From JAICKM01 sp035693165 (lineage in GTDB: Bacteria; Chloroflexota; Chloroflexia; QHBQ01; JAICKM01), in the NCBI GenBank assembly GCA_035693165.1, contig DASSGZ010000142.1, forward strand, positions 1 through 17,317: DNA of 17,317 nucleotides, written 5' to 3'. The notes under the pieces are model-generated. The model was not told the origin of the DNA and searched no databases. It worked only from the letters and a program-made list of their open reading frames with translations. Of the stretch, positions 7,720-14,618 are shown piece after piece; positions within the stretch are counted from its first letter, which is position 1; each line of letters starts with the position of its first letter. The position numbers and the translations under genes were made by a program.

Positions 7720-8316
7720 ATGAGTTACCCCATCCTGACTATCGGCCACTCGAACCAGTCGCTGGAGGAGTTTCTGCGCCTCTTGCGGCTGCATCAGGTG
7801 GACGTGCTCGTCGATGTGCGGTCGCATCCCTTTTCCAAATACACCGTGCATTTCAACGCCCCGGCGCTCAAGGACTCCGTGACGGCCGCCGGCATAAAGT
7901 ATCTCTACCTGGGCAAAGAGCTGGGCGGGCGCCCGGAGGAGCTTGACTATTACGACGCCGAGGGCCATGTGCTCTATGGGCGCGTGGCTGAAGCGGCCTG
8001 GTTCCTCGACGGCATCGCCCGGCTGGAGAAGGGCCGCCGGCAGTACCGGGTCGCCGTCATGTGCAGCGAGGAGAACCCCGCCGGGTGCCATCGGCGGCTG
8101 CTGGTCGGGCGGGTGCTCGCCGCGCGGGGCACGCCCGTGCAGCACATCCGCGGCGACGGGCGCCTGCAAACGGAGGCGGAACTCGAACACGAAGAAGCCG
8201 GCCCGGACACCGGCGCCATCCAGCCCTCACTCTTTGATACCGCGGAGGTCACCGTATGGAGATCTATACGATCGGTTTTACGAAAAGGAACGCCGCCGAC
8301 TTCTTCGGAACCCTGA
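7720..8316 (+). CDS. DUF488 family protein (TIGHSN type)
   Basis: A 198-residue DUF488 protein; the biochemical function of the family is not established. Hallmarks are TIGHSN (7-12), DVRSHPFS (32-39), LGKELGGRP (64-72), and MCSEENPAGCHRRLL (114-128) with the paired Cys115 and Cys123-His124-Arg125 conserved in the family, then HIRGDG (142-147). The start is the ATG at 7720, because GGAGGG (7709-7714) lies 5 bases before it; an in-frame GTG at 7681 has no such site. QPSLFD (168-173) looks like the natural end of the domain. The last 21 or so residues (about 178-198) are read out of frame through the start of the next gene and are probably not conserved. It is the first gene of a three-gene unit with a second, different DUF488 and a DuOB-like gene. 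The family call is secure; a role in nucleic-acid or nucleotide biology is inferred from the neighbours. Confidence 0.9.
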   Translation: MSYPILTIGHSNQSLEEFLRLLRLHQVDVLVDVRSHPFSKYTVHFNAPALKDSVTAAGIKYLYLGKELGGRPEELDYYDAEGHVLYGRVAEAAWFLDGIARLEKGRRQYRVAVMCSEENPAGCHRRLLVGRVLAARGTPVQHIRGDGRLQTEAELEHEEAGPDTGAIQPSLFDTAEVTVWRSIRSVLRKGTPPTSSEP

Positions 8317-8693
8317 GAGCGGCGGGCATCAAGCGCCTCATGGATGTGCGGCTCAACAATTCGTCACAACTGGCCGGCTTCACCAAGCAGGATAACTTGC
8401 CGTTTTTCCTCAAGGAAATCTGCGGCGCGGAGTACGTGCATGAGCCGCTGCTGGCCCCGACCCAGGAGATGCTCGATGCCTATAAGAAGCAGAAGGGCAG
8501 TTGGGAGGAGTACGAGCGGCAGTTCCTGGCGCTGATGGCCGAGCGCCAGGTCGAGGACCAGATCGACCGCGCCGGGTTCGCCGTGCCGACCGTGCTGCTG
8601 TGCAGCGAGACGACGGCCGAGCAGTGCCACCGGCGGCTGGTGCTGGAGTACCTCCAGGCGAAGTGGGGCGATATCGAGATCGTTCACCTGTAG
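8256..8693 (+). CDS. DUF488 family protein (TIGFTK type)
   Basis: A compact 145-residue DUF488 protein of a different subfamily from its upstream partner. It starts MEIYTIGFTK, has DVRLNNSSQLAGFTK (30-44) followed by the aromatic NLPFFL stretch (47-52), and keeps the family signature LCSETTAEQCHRRL (115-128) with Cys116 and Cys124-His125-Arg126. The length is normal for the short DUF488 type. A strong GGAGG (8244-8248) sits 7 bases before the ATG and inside the preceding gene, whose coding region it overlaps by 61 bases, so the two are likely translationally coupled. The stop TAG (8691-8693) overlaps the Shine-Dalgarno of the next gene. Two diverged DUF488 copies side by side suggest a heterodimer or two successive activities; this is inference. 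Confidence 0.9.
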   Translation: MEIYTIGFTKRNAADFFGTLRAAGIKRLMDVRLNNSSQLAGFTKQDNLPFFLKEICGAEYVHEPLLAPTQEMLDAYKKQKGSWEEYERQFLALMAERQVEDQIDRAGFAVPTVLLCSETTAEQCHRRLVLEYLQAKWGDIEIVHL

Positions 8694-8704
8694 GAGACAC
8701 AGGC

Positions 8705-9412
8705 ATGCGCATCGTGGTGAGCCACCTGACCCGCATGAACCCCGGCTATATCTGCGTGGCCGGGCTCGACCTGGACAGCGGGGCGCATATCCGCCCGGTG
8801 CTGAACAGCACCCGGTTAGCCACGGCGATGTTGCGCCGCTGCGGGGGCATCTTCGACATCGGGTCGGTGATCGACCTGGGCACGACCAGCTACCAGGGGC
8901 GGCGGCCCGAAACGGAGGACCACCTCTTTTCGTTCAAGCAGGCCCGCCATGCCGGCATGGTGCCGGCGCCGGCCTTCTGGCAACTGCTCCGCCAGACGTC
9001 GCAGGCGCGCCTGACAGACATCTTCGGACCCGACCTCAAGCGCATCGATCACACCTGTGCTGTGGATCCGGGGAAGGGGCAGGCGTCGCTGGGCTGCCTG
9101 GCCGCCGAGCGGCCCGTGCTGCGCGTGGACAAGTACAACAAGATCCGCATCGGCGTGACGACCAACCCGGCGCTGCCGCCGCTGGACCTGCCCGTGACCG
9201 ACATTCGGCTCTATGAGACCGATCAGCGGACGCCGCGCTATGAGGTGATCGAGGATGTGGCGGCGCGGATCGGCGAAGGCACCAGCGTGCTGCTCGGTGT
9301 GGGGTTGACGCGCGCCTACGCGAAGCTGGGCGACCAGCCGGCGCGGCACTGGCTCCAGGTGAACAACGTCCACCTGGCCGACGACCCGCTCTTCACCGAC
9401 CGCGAACGCTAG
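8705..9412 (+). CDS. Dual OB-fold (DuOB)-like protein
   Basis: A 235-residue soluble protein with no membrane segment or signal peptide. The N-terminal part (MRIVVSHLTRMNPGYICVAG, then LDLDSGAHIRPV at 21-32) and the C-terminal part (PVTDIRLY at 163-170, LLGVGLTRAYA at 196-206, HWLQVNNVHLADDPL at 215-229) match my memory of the dual OB-containing domain, a family predicted to bind nucleic acids or nucleotides. The middle (about 70-140) is less conserved-looking. GGAG (8693-8696) overlaps the stop of the previous gene and lies 8 bases before the ATG. It is the last gene of the cassette and ends in a TAG that shares a CTAG with the recN stop on the other strand. The family call is from motif memory and needs a profile search; if wrong, it is a conserved hypothetical protein tied to DUF488. 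Confidence 0.68.
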   Translation: MRIVVSHLTRMNPGYICVAGLDLDSGAHIRPVLNSTRLATAMLRRCGGIFDIGSVIDLGTTSYQGRRPETEDHLFSFKQARHAGMVPAPAFWQLLRQTSQARLTDIFGPDLKRIDHTCAVDPGKGQASLGCLAAERPVLRVDKYNKIRIGVTTNPALPPLDLPVTDIRLYETDQRTPRYEVIEDVAARIGEGTSVLLGVGLTRAYAKLGDQPARHWLQVNNVHLADDPLFTDRER

Positions 9413-11349
9413 CCGTGTTCGGCGATGCGCGGCCAGGCCGGGAGGCGGCCGTCGCTCTCGGCGCCCGGCGGCAGGCTGGCCGCGCCCGCCGTCGCCAGCA
9501 GGTCGCTGGCCGTCGCGCCGTTGCGTAGCGCTTTGCTCTGCTCGATGTGGCGGATGATCTCGCGGGCGTTCTCCAGGCTGCTGGATGTGACCGGGGTGCC
9601 GCCCAGCATGGCCGCGATCTCGTGGGCGCGGTCGGACGCCGCCAGTTCGTCCACCTGGGTGCTGGTGCGCTCGTTCTTCACATGCTTGGTGATGCGGAAG
9701 TGCGAGTCGGCGAAGGCGGCGATCTGCGGCAGGTGGGTGATGCAGAGCACCTGATGATGGTCGGTGAGCGACCAGAGCTTTTCGACGACCACCTGCCCGC
9801 TGCGCCCGCCGACGCCCACGTCGATCTCGTCGAAGATCAGCGTCGGGGTGTGGTCGGCGGCGGAGAGGATCGACTTCATCGCCAGCATCAGCCGCGAGGT
9901 CTCGCCGCCGGAGGCGATCTTGGACAGTGGCTTGAGCGGCTCGCCGGGGTTGGGCGAGATCAGGAACTCGACGCGGTCGATGCCGCGGGTGTCGAAGGCC
10001 CAGGTACCGGGCTGGCCGTCGGGGCCGGGCGCGGGCAGGCCGTGCGGATCGGGCGTGCGGGTGATGCTGGTGGCGAACTGGATGCTGCCCATCAGCAATT
10101 CGCGCATGGCCTGCTCGACCGCGCTCGCCAGCCGCTCGCCCGCCTCCTGGCGGCGCTCCGACAGGGCCTGGGCCAGCGCGCCGGCCTCGGCCAGCAGGCC
10201 CGCCTCTTCCTCTTGCAGTTCGGCGATACGTTCTTCACTATGAGTGAGTGTATCCAGTTCGGCGGCGGCCTGGCGGCCAAACTCGATGATCTCCTCGATG
10301 GTCGGGGCGTACTTGCGCTTCAGTTCGTGCAGCAGGCTGATGCGCTCCTCGACTTCCATCAGGCGCTCGGGGTCGTGCTCCACCCGTTCGCGGTAGTGGC
10401 GCACCTCGCGGCCCAGTTCTTCCACGCCGTCGAGCAGCGTTTGCAGCGCGCCTTCCTGGCCCGCCAGCGTGCCGTCGTAGCGGATCAACTCGCTCAACAG
10501 CCCGGCGGCCTCGCCCAGGGCGTCGCGCACCGGCTTGCTCGCGGCCGGCGGCGCCCCGCGCCCGCTGCGCCCGTTGGCCCGCCCGGCATACTCGTCGGCA
10601 TCCTCGTTGCCCGCGATCAGCAGGCTGTAGATTCCGTCGGCCAGGCTGCCCAGGCGCTCGGCGTTCATCAGGCGGGTGCGCTCCTGGGCCAGTTCTTCGT
10701 CTTCGCCCGGCGCCAGGCCGGCCTTCTCGATCTCGTCCACCTGGAACTTGAGCAGGTCGGCGCGGCGGGCCAGTTCGCGCTCGTCGCGCTGCAAGCCGGC
10801 CAGGTCCTTGCGCACCTGGCGCAGGCGGATGACCAGGTCGGCCAGTTGGGCGCGCTCGGACTCGACGCCCCCATGTTGATCGAGGAGATCGAGGTGCGTG
10901 CTGACGCGCAGCAGCGACTGGTGCTCGGTCTGGCCGTGGATGTCGATCAGCAGTTGGCCGATCTCCTGCAACGTGGGCAGGTTGACCAGGCTGCCGTTGA
11001 CGCGGGCCACCGTGCGCCCGCCCGCGTGGATCTCGCGGCTCAACACGAGCGTGCCGTCGTCCTCGCCGTCTTCGTCGAGCAGCCCGGCGGCCACCAACCG
11101 GCGTTGCACGGCGGCGCGGGCCTCGGCGTCCAGGCGCGCGGTATTAAAGAAGCCTTCGACCCGCGCCGTGGGGAAGCCGTGGCGCACGAACTCGGCGCCG
11201 ACCTTCGCGCCCAGCATGGCCGACATCGCGTCGATGATGATCGACTTGCCGGCGCCGGTCTCCCCGGTGAGGGCGTTGAAGCCCGGCCCAAACTTGAGAG
11301 TGAGCCGGTCGATAATGGCGAAATTGCTGATGGAAAGCTCTGCCAGCAC
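9409..11349 (-). CDS. recN: DNA repair protein RecN
   Basis: RecN is an SMC-like ATPase acting early in double-strand break repair by holding DNA ends or sisters together for recombination. The 646-residue protein has FNALTGETGAGKSIIIDA with the Walker A GETGAGKS at 29-36, the RecN motif DIHGQTEHQSLL (136-147), long coiled-coil arms (about 165-235 and 300-415), the ABC signature KIASGGETSR (477-486), Walker B TLIFDEIDVGVGG (503-515) and the switch His in CITHLPQIAAFAD (536-548). It is longer than the usual 550-580 residues because of Gly/Ala/Pro-rich insertions near 252-272 and 431-450 and an extra tail after about 605. The start is GTG at 11349 with GAGG 7 bases upstream. It has its own minus-strand promoter. 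It is convergent with the DuOB-like gene and overlaps it by 4 bases. Confidence 0.97.
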   Translation of the reverse strand: MLAELSISNFAIIDRLTLKFGPGFNALTGETGAGKSIIIDAMSAMLGAKVGAEFVRHGFPTARVEGFFNTARLDAEARAAVQRRLVAAGLLDEDGEDDGTLVLSREIHAGGRTVARVNGSLVNLPTLQEIGQLLIDIHGQTEHQSLLRVSTHLDLLDQHGGVESERAQLADLVIRLRQVRKDLAGLQRDERELARRADLLKFQVDEIEKAGLAPGEDEELAQERTRLMNAERLGSLADGIYSLLIAGNEDADEYAGRANGRSGRGAPPAASKPVRDALGEAAGLLSELIRYDGTLAGQEGALQTLLDGVEELGREVRHYRERVEHDPERLMEVEERISLLHELKRKYAPTIEEIIEFGRQAAAELDTLTHSEERIAELQEEEAGLLAEAGALAQALSERRQEAGERLASAVEQAMRELLMGSIQFATSITRTPDPHGLPAPGPDGQPGTWAFDTRGIDRVEFLISPNPGEPLKPLSKIASGGETSRLMLAMKSILSAADHTPTLIFDEIDVGVGGRSGQVVVEKLWSLTDHHQVLCITHLPQIAAFADSHFRITKHVKNERTSTQVDELAASDRAHEIAAMLGGTPVTSSSLENAREIIRHIEQSKALRNGATASDLLATAGAASLPPGAESDGRLPAWPRIAEHG

Positions 11350-11475
11350 GCTGTTACCTCATCTTGCACAAACTTGAATGGGTCTAAAGACGCACTCTCC
11401 GCGGAGGTACGAAGCGGCATCCGGAGGGTGCCGGAATAGGGCCATGGGCGCCCAGGGCGCAAAGATACCTGTACT

Positions 11476-11504
11476 ATTGTACCATTCCGGATCATATTTT
11501 GCAA
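11476..11504 (-). promoter_or_regulatory. Predicted sigma70 promoter of recN with an overlapping dyad
   Basis: On the minus strand, TTGCAA (11499-11504) and TACAAT (11476-11481) are separated by 17 bases. The expected start, near 11470, gives a leader of about 120 bases. The -10 lies within GTAC-N4-GTAC (11471-11482), a dyad that could hold a repressor such as LexA. That assignment is speculative. Confidence 0.6.
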
Positions 11505-11547
11505 CGTCTGTTCTACTTTCGTGGGCTGCGGGACGGCCCGCTGTCTG

Positions 11548-11556
11548 TGTTATAAT
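11548..11556 (+). promoter_or_regulatory. Predicted extended -10 promoter of the metallo-hydrolase gene
   Basis: TGTTATAAT gives a perfect TATAAT (11551-11556) with the TGn extension. No good -35 exists at 16-18 bases upstream, as is common for extended -10 promoters. Transcription should begin near 11563. The whole 303-base gap 11350-11652 is explained by this promoter, the recN promoter and a leader hairpin. Confidence 0.55.
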
Positions 11557-11599
11557 GCACTATTACGCGCGTACCAGGGATCCGGGGCGCGCTCCGGTT

Positions 11600-11623
11600 G
11601 GCGCCGCCCAGGCGGGCGGCGCC
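11600..11623 (+). other. Strong leader hairpin upstream of the metallo-hydrolase gene
   Basis: GGCGCCGCCC (11600-11609) and GGGCGGCGCC (11614-11623) form a perfect 10-base-pair all-GC stem with the four-base loop AGGC. It sits about 15 bases before the Shine-Dalgarno. There is no T-tract after it, so it is more likely an mRNA-stabilising or translation-modulating structure than a terminator. Confidence 0.5.
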
Positions 11624-11652
11624 GCAATTCTTAGCTGAAGGAAGGCCGTGCT

Positions 11653-12609
11653 ATGCCCGCTCCATTGCAACTGGATGAAGATCTCTATGTGCTCGACCTG
11701 ATGTTCCAGGACGCGCCCGGCGTAATCGGCGCCTACCTGCTGAAGGGGCCGGACGGCGACCTGGCGCTGATCGAGGTCGGCCCCGGCTCGACTCTGCCGG
11801 CCTTGCTCGAAGGCGTCCGCGGCGCGGGGATCGACCCGGCGGACATCACGAAGCTGCTGGTGACGCACATCCACCTCGATCACGCGGGTGCCGCCGGGGA
11901 GTTGCTCCAGCAGATGCCGCGGGCCAAGCTCTATGTCCACGAGAACGGCGCGGCTCACATGATCGACCCCAGCAAACTGCTCGCCAGTGCGCTGCGCATC
12001 TATGGCGACCAGATGGACCGGCTCTGGGGGGCCTTCCTGCCGGTGCCCGAAGAGCGCGTGGTTGTGCTCAAGGACGGCGATCTGGTGATGGCCGGGGGCC
12101 GCGAACTGGAGGTGCTCTATACGCCGGGCCACGCCTCGCACCACGTGGCCTACTACGACCGCAGCCGGGGCGGCCACCTGTTCACCGGCGACGTGGCCGG
12201 GGTGCGCTTGCAGGGCTACAACTACGTGCGCCCGCCGACCCCGCCGCCCGACCTCGACCTGGGCCTCTGGAACGGCTCCCTCGACCGCATCATGGCGCTG
12301 CAACCGATCCCGTCTGTGCTCTACCTGACCCACTTTGGCCCGTTCGCCGACGCGCCGCGCCACCTGCACGAACTGCGCACCCGGCTCCAGATCTGGGGCG
12401 ACATTGTCCACACGGCGATGCGCGGCGGGCAGACGCGCCCCGAGGTGATCCACACGCTGGAACTGGCCGGCACCCCGGCCCTGCGCCTGCAAGCCGACGA
12501 GGCCGCTGTCCAGCGCTACGAACTGGCCGGCAACTACGAGATGAGCACCGACGGCTACATCCGCTACTGGCGCAAGGCCGACCCCGACCTGGCTGCCTGG
12601 GGCAAGTAG
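11653..12609 (+). CDS. Metallo-beta-lactamase-fold hydrolase
   Basis: A 318-residue MBL-fold enzyme with the full set of metal ligands for a two-metal site: THIHLDHAG (71-79) giving His72, His74, Asp76 and His77, then His160 in TPGHASHH, Asp180 in FTGDVAG and His227 in LTHFGP. It has an N-terminal MBL core (about 10-230) and a C-terminal helical extension of about 90 residues, as in glyoxalase-II-like and other MBL hydrolases of this size. The substrate cannot be told from sequence. No signal peptide is present, so it is likely cytoplasmic. AAGGAAGG ends 7 bases before the ATG. It is transcribed alone from an extended -10 promoter and faces the DUF2378 gene across a palindrome-rich spacer. 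Confidence 0.93.
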   Translation: MPAPLQLDEDLYVLDLMFQDAPGVIGAYLLKGPDGDLALIEVGPGSTLPALLEGVRGAGIDPADITKLLVTHIHLDHAGAAGELLQQMPRAKLYVHENGAAHMIDPSKLLASALRIYGDQMDRLWGAFLPVPEERVVVLKDGDLVMAGGRELEVLYTPGHASHHVAYYDRSRGGHLFTGDVAGVRLQGYNYVRPPTPPPDLDLGLWNGSLDRIMALQPIPSVLYLTHFGPFADAPRHLHELRTRLQIWGDIVHTAMRGGQTRPEVIHTLELAGTPALRLQADEAAVQRYELAGNYEMSTDGYIRYWRKADPDLAAWGK

Positions 12610-12642
12610 GCGCGGGTGCCCGACGGCCCGCGTGCCGGGCGC

Positions 12643-12776
12643 CGGGCGCGATGAATCACGCCGCTACGAATTGTGCCTACGTAGCGGCGCCATTGACCGC
12701 GCCCGGCGAAGGGCAAGGCGGACCGGTGGCGGGGCAGCGCAGGGATAAGCGTAGCGGCGCGATGAATCGCGCCCGG
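12643..12776. repeat. Three copies of a 26-base GTAGCGGCG palindromic repeat
   Basis: The element begins GTAGCGGCG, has a GATGAATC-like centre and ends CGCGCCCGG. One copy is inverted (about 12641-12666), one is direct but mutated in the centre (12681-12706), and one is direct and cleanest (12751-12776). The first two face each other with about 4 mismatches and could form one large stem. They lie between the convergent ends of the metallo-hydrolase (12609) and DUF2378 (12816) genes, the usual place for REP-like elements, and may act as a bidirectional transcript end. Confidence 0.75.
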
Positions 12777-12815
12777 TGGTGGGTGGGAAGGCCGCCAGGC
12801 GGCGGTAACCCCGCC

Positions 12816-13415
12816 TTACCGGGCCTGCCAGGTGATGTCGAACGCGAAATGCGCGGGGCCGCGCGGAGTGCAGGTGATTTGCAGGCCGGGGACGCGGGCC
12901 AGTTCGCCGATGCCCTCCAGGACTCCCTGGATGATCTCCGGGTACACGATTTCATCCTCAAAATCGCAGCGCCAATGACGGGGACCGATCTCGACTACCG
13001 AACGAGTGCCGTAGTTAGTGGTTGCGGCAAAGTCACGCGGGATCATGCGCACGATTCGCTCCATGCCCATAATCGGGATCGCTGCGAGCATCACCCGCCC
13101 CAGTATAGACTCCCGATAGTGGCCGACCGACGCGCGCCCGAAGAGGCGCCGCGCTTCCAGCAGCGGCTGATCGCCGAAACAGTTCCGGCATAACAACTCG
13201 GTGAGCCGGTTAGCAATCAGAGCCGGATGGCCGGGTTTCCCCAGGTAGGCGCCGAACTCCGTCTCGATTTGGGCGCGCAGTTCCGGCGTGAGCGCGGCGC
13301 CGACGGTTTCGAGCGCCACATCCAACTGGGTGTGGTACCGCTTCTCGGCGTCGGGCACCGGCGGGCGCGTGATGCGAATGGTGGGATTGGGGGCAGGGGG
13401 GCGGGCATCGGCCAT
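12816..13415 (-). CDS. DUF2378 family protein
   Basis: A 199-residue soluble protein that fits the DUF2378 (TIGR02265-type) pattern: a central LLEARRLFGRASVGHY (85-100), LGRVMLAAIPIMGMERI (105-121), then NYGTRSVVEIGPRHW (134-148), YPEIIQGVLEGIGE (158-171) and a closing beta strand HFAFDITWQ (189-197). I know this family mainly as paralogue sets in Myxococcota and Chloroflexota; its function is unknown. The first 20 or so residues are Pro-rich and probably disordered. The start is ATG 13415 because GGAGGG lies 8 bases before it; a GTG at 13439 would give 207 residues but has no such site. It has its own promoter at 13495-13523, so it need not be part of the GNAT operon upstream. Confidence 0.75.
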   Translation of the reverse strand: MADARPPAPNPTIRITRPPVPDAEKRYHTQLDVALETVGAALTPELRAQIETEFGAYLGKPGHPALIANRLTELLCRNCFGDQPLLEARRLFGRASVGHYRESILGRVMLAAIPIMGMERIVRMIPRDFAATTNYGTRSVVEIGPRHWRCDFEDEIVYPEIIQGVLEGIGELARVPGLQITCTPRGPAHFAFDITWQAR

Positions 13416-13494
13416 CGGCGGTTCCCTCCGCGATCGCACGCGCCCGATCTACCGTTGGCGGATCGGTGGCAGATCAGCGCGTGGCTTACGCTGC

Positions 13495-13523
13495 ATGATA
13501 GCACAGCCCGCGACCCGGCGCAA
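13495..13523 (-). promoter_or_regulatory. Predicted promoter of the DUF2378 gene
   Basis: On the minus strand, TTGCGC (13518-13523) is followed after 17 bases by TATCAT (13495-13500), with TG in the extended -10 position. The expected start near 13488 leaves a leader of about 70 bases. Confidence 0.6.
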
Positions 13524-13582
13524 CCGCGCGGGCAACGCCCGCGGCGCGCTCATGCCTGTCCTTGCGGTCCACGGATGCAATA

Positions 13583-13611
13583 GTTGGGGCCGGTTGAAAA
13601 CCGGCCCCAAC
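13583..13611. repeat. GGGGCCGGTT palindrome after the GNAT genes
   Basis: Perfect 13-base arms GTTGGGGCCGGTT (13583-13595) and AACCGGCCCCAAC (13599-13611) surround the loop GAA. It lies 26 bases past the stop of the last GNAT gene and closely resembles the palindromes at 2298-2754. There is no T-run on the minus strand, so it is a terminator only in a loose sense. Confidence 0.7.
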
Positions 13612-13637
13612 GGAATGCGATTCACGATGCGCCGCGT

Positions 13638-14618
13638 CTACAGGCTGCGCTCATAGGACTGGCCCTGGCGGCTGATGCGGAAGCCCACGCCTTCGTAGAG
13701 CGGCAAGGCGCGCTCGTTCTCGCCCCAGGCATCGAGTTCGATGGTCGCCTGGCCGTTGGCGCGCAGCCAGCGTATGCCCTCCAGCAACAGGGCGCGGCCC
13801 AGGCCATGGCGCCGGTGTTCCGGCACTACCGCCAGGCTGTCGATATAGCCCGTGGGCCGGCCCCGCCGGGCGCTGTGATCCGGGTTGATCTCGGCCCAGC
13901 AGATGCCCGCCGGCTCGCCCGCCGGGCCGAAGGCCAGGAAGATGCCGTCGGCGCGGGTGTGGTCGGTGCCCAGCCAGTGGGCCACCTCGGTCTCGGTGGC
14001 GTCGCGGTGCTCGAAGTGGCCGATGAAGCCCCGGTTCAACGCCTCGGCCAGCACGGGCACGCTCTGTACCTCGGTATAGGGGCGCACCGTATAGTCCGCT
14101 GGATAGACCGGCTCGGCCAGGGGCACATCGGCCTCGCAGCGCATCTGTATCCAGGTGCCGGTGGACCGGAAGCCGTGCGCGGCCACGAAGGCCCCGGCGG
14201 CGCGCATGCGGTTATTGTGCCCGGCGCTCACGTAGACGGCGCCCTTCTCGCGGGCGCGGGCCACACCGCGCGCCAGCAGGGCGCGGCCCAGGCCCCGCCG
14301 CCGCCAGCCGGGGTGCACGGTGACGCGCACGTCGGCGCGGTCGGTGGTAGAGGCCTTCCAGGTGGTCACGGCGGCGATCAGCCGGTCGGGGTGGCCCGGC
14401 TCCTCGACGACTACGCGGTCGCGCGCCGGGTCGCCCTCCGGCCAGGTCAGGCTCGCACGCAACTCGGATTCCGAGCGGCCTTCGTCCACCTGGTCGATGG
14501 CTTCGATTTCGTTGATCAGGCGCAGCAGGGGCAGCACGTCGCGCTCCATAGCGAAGGGGCGGAAGACGAATTCGTCCTCCACCTGGCGCTGCGCCGCGGG
14601 TTCTTTTACTTGAGTCAC
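13638..14618 (-). CDS. Two-domain GNAT N-acetyltransferase (copy A)
   Basis: A 326-residue protein with two GNAT folds in tandem, the layout seen in mycothiol synthase MshD and other double-GNAT enzymes. Acetyl-CoA-binding loops are visible in both halves: VHPGWRRRGLGRALL (101-115) with RRRGLG 106-111, and VVPEHRRHGLGRALL (264-278) with RRHGLG 269-274. The C-terminal domain ends with ALPLYEGVGF (304-313), the typical GNAT motif B. The substrate is unknown. It starts with GTG at 14618, sharing GTGA with the stop of copy B (4-base overlap), and GAGGGG lies 8 bases upstream, so the two are translationally coupled. The C-terminal half is more like those of copies B and C than the N-terminal half is. 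Both domains keep their acetyl-CoA motif, unlike enzymes in which one half has decayed. Confidence 0.92.
   Translation of the reverse strand: MTQVKEPAAQRQVEDEFVFRPFAMERDVLPLLRLINEIEAIDQVDEGRSESELRASLTWPEGDPARDRVVVEEPGHPDRLIAAVTTWKASTTDRADVRVTVHPGWRRRGLGRALLARGVARAREKGAVYVSAGHNNRMRAAGAFVAAHGFRSTGTWIQMRCEADVPLAEPVYPADYTVRPYTEVQSVPVLAEALNRGFIGHFEHRDATETEVAHWLGTDHTRADGIFLAFGPAGEPAGICWAEINPDHSARRGRPTGYIDSLAVVPEHRRHGLGRALLLEGIRWLRANGQATIELDAWGENERALPLYEGVGFRISRQGQSYERSL

Noticed and set aside
9547..11439. Plus-strand open frame of 630 codons opposite recN
   Set aside because: It is the antisense of a well-supported recN and has no recognisable motif.
11653..12609. Calling the MBL-fold protein a beta-lactamase or glyoxalase II
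   Set aside because: The metal ligands define the fold but not the substrate, and no family-specific motif was recognised.
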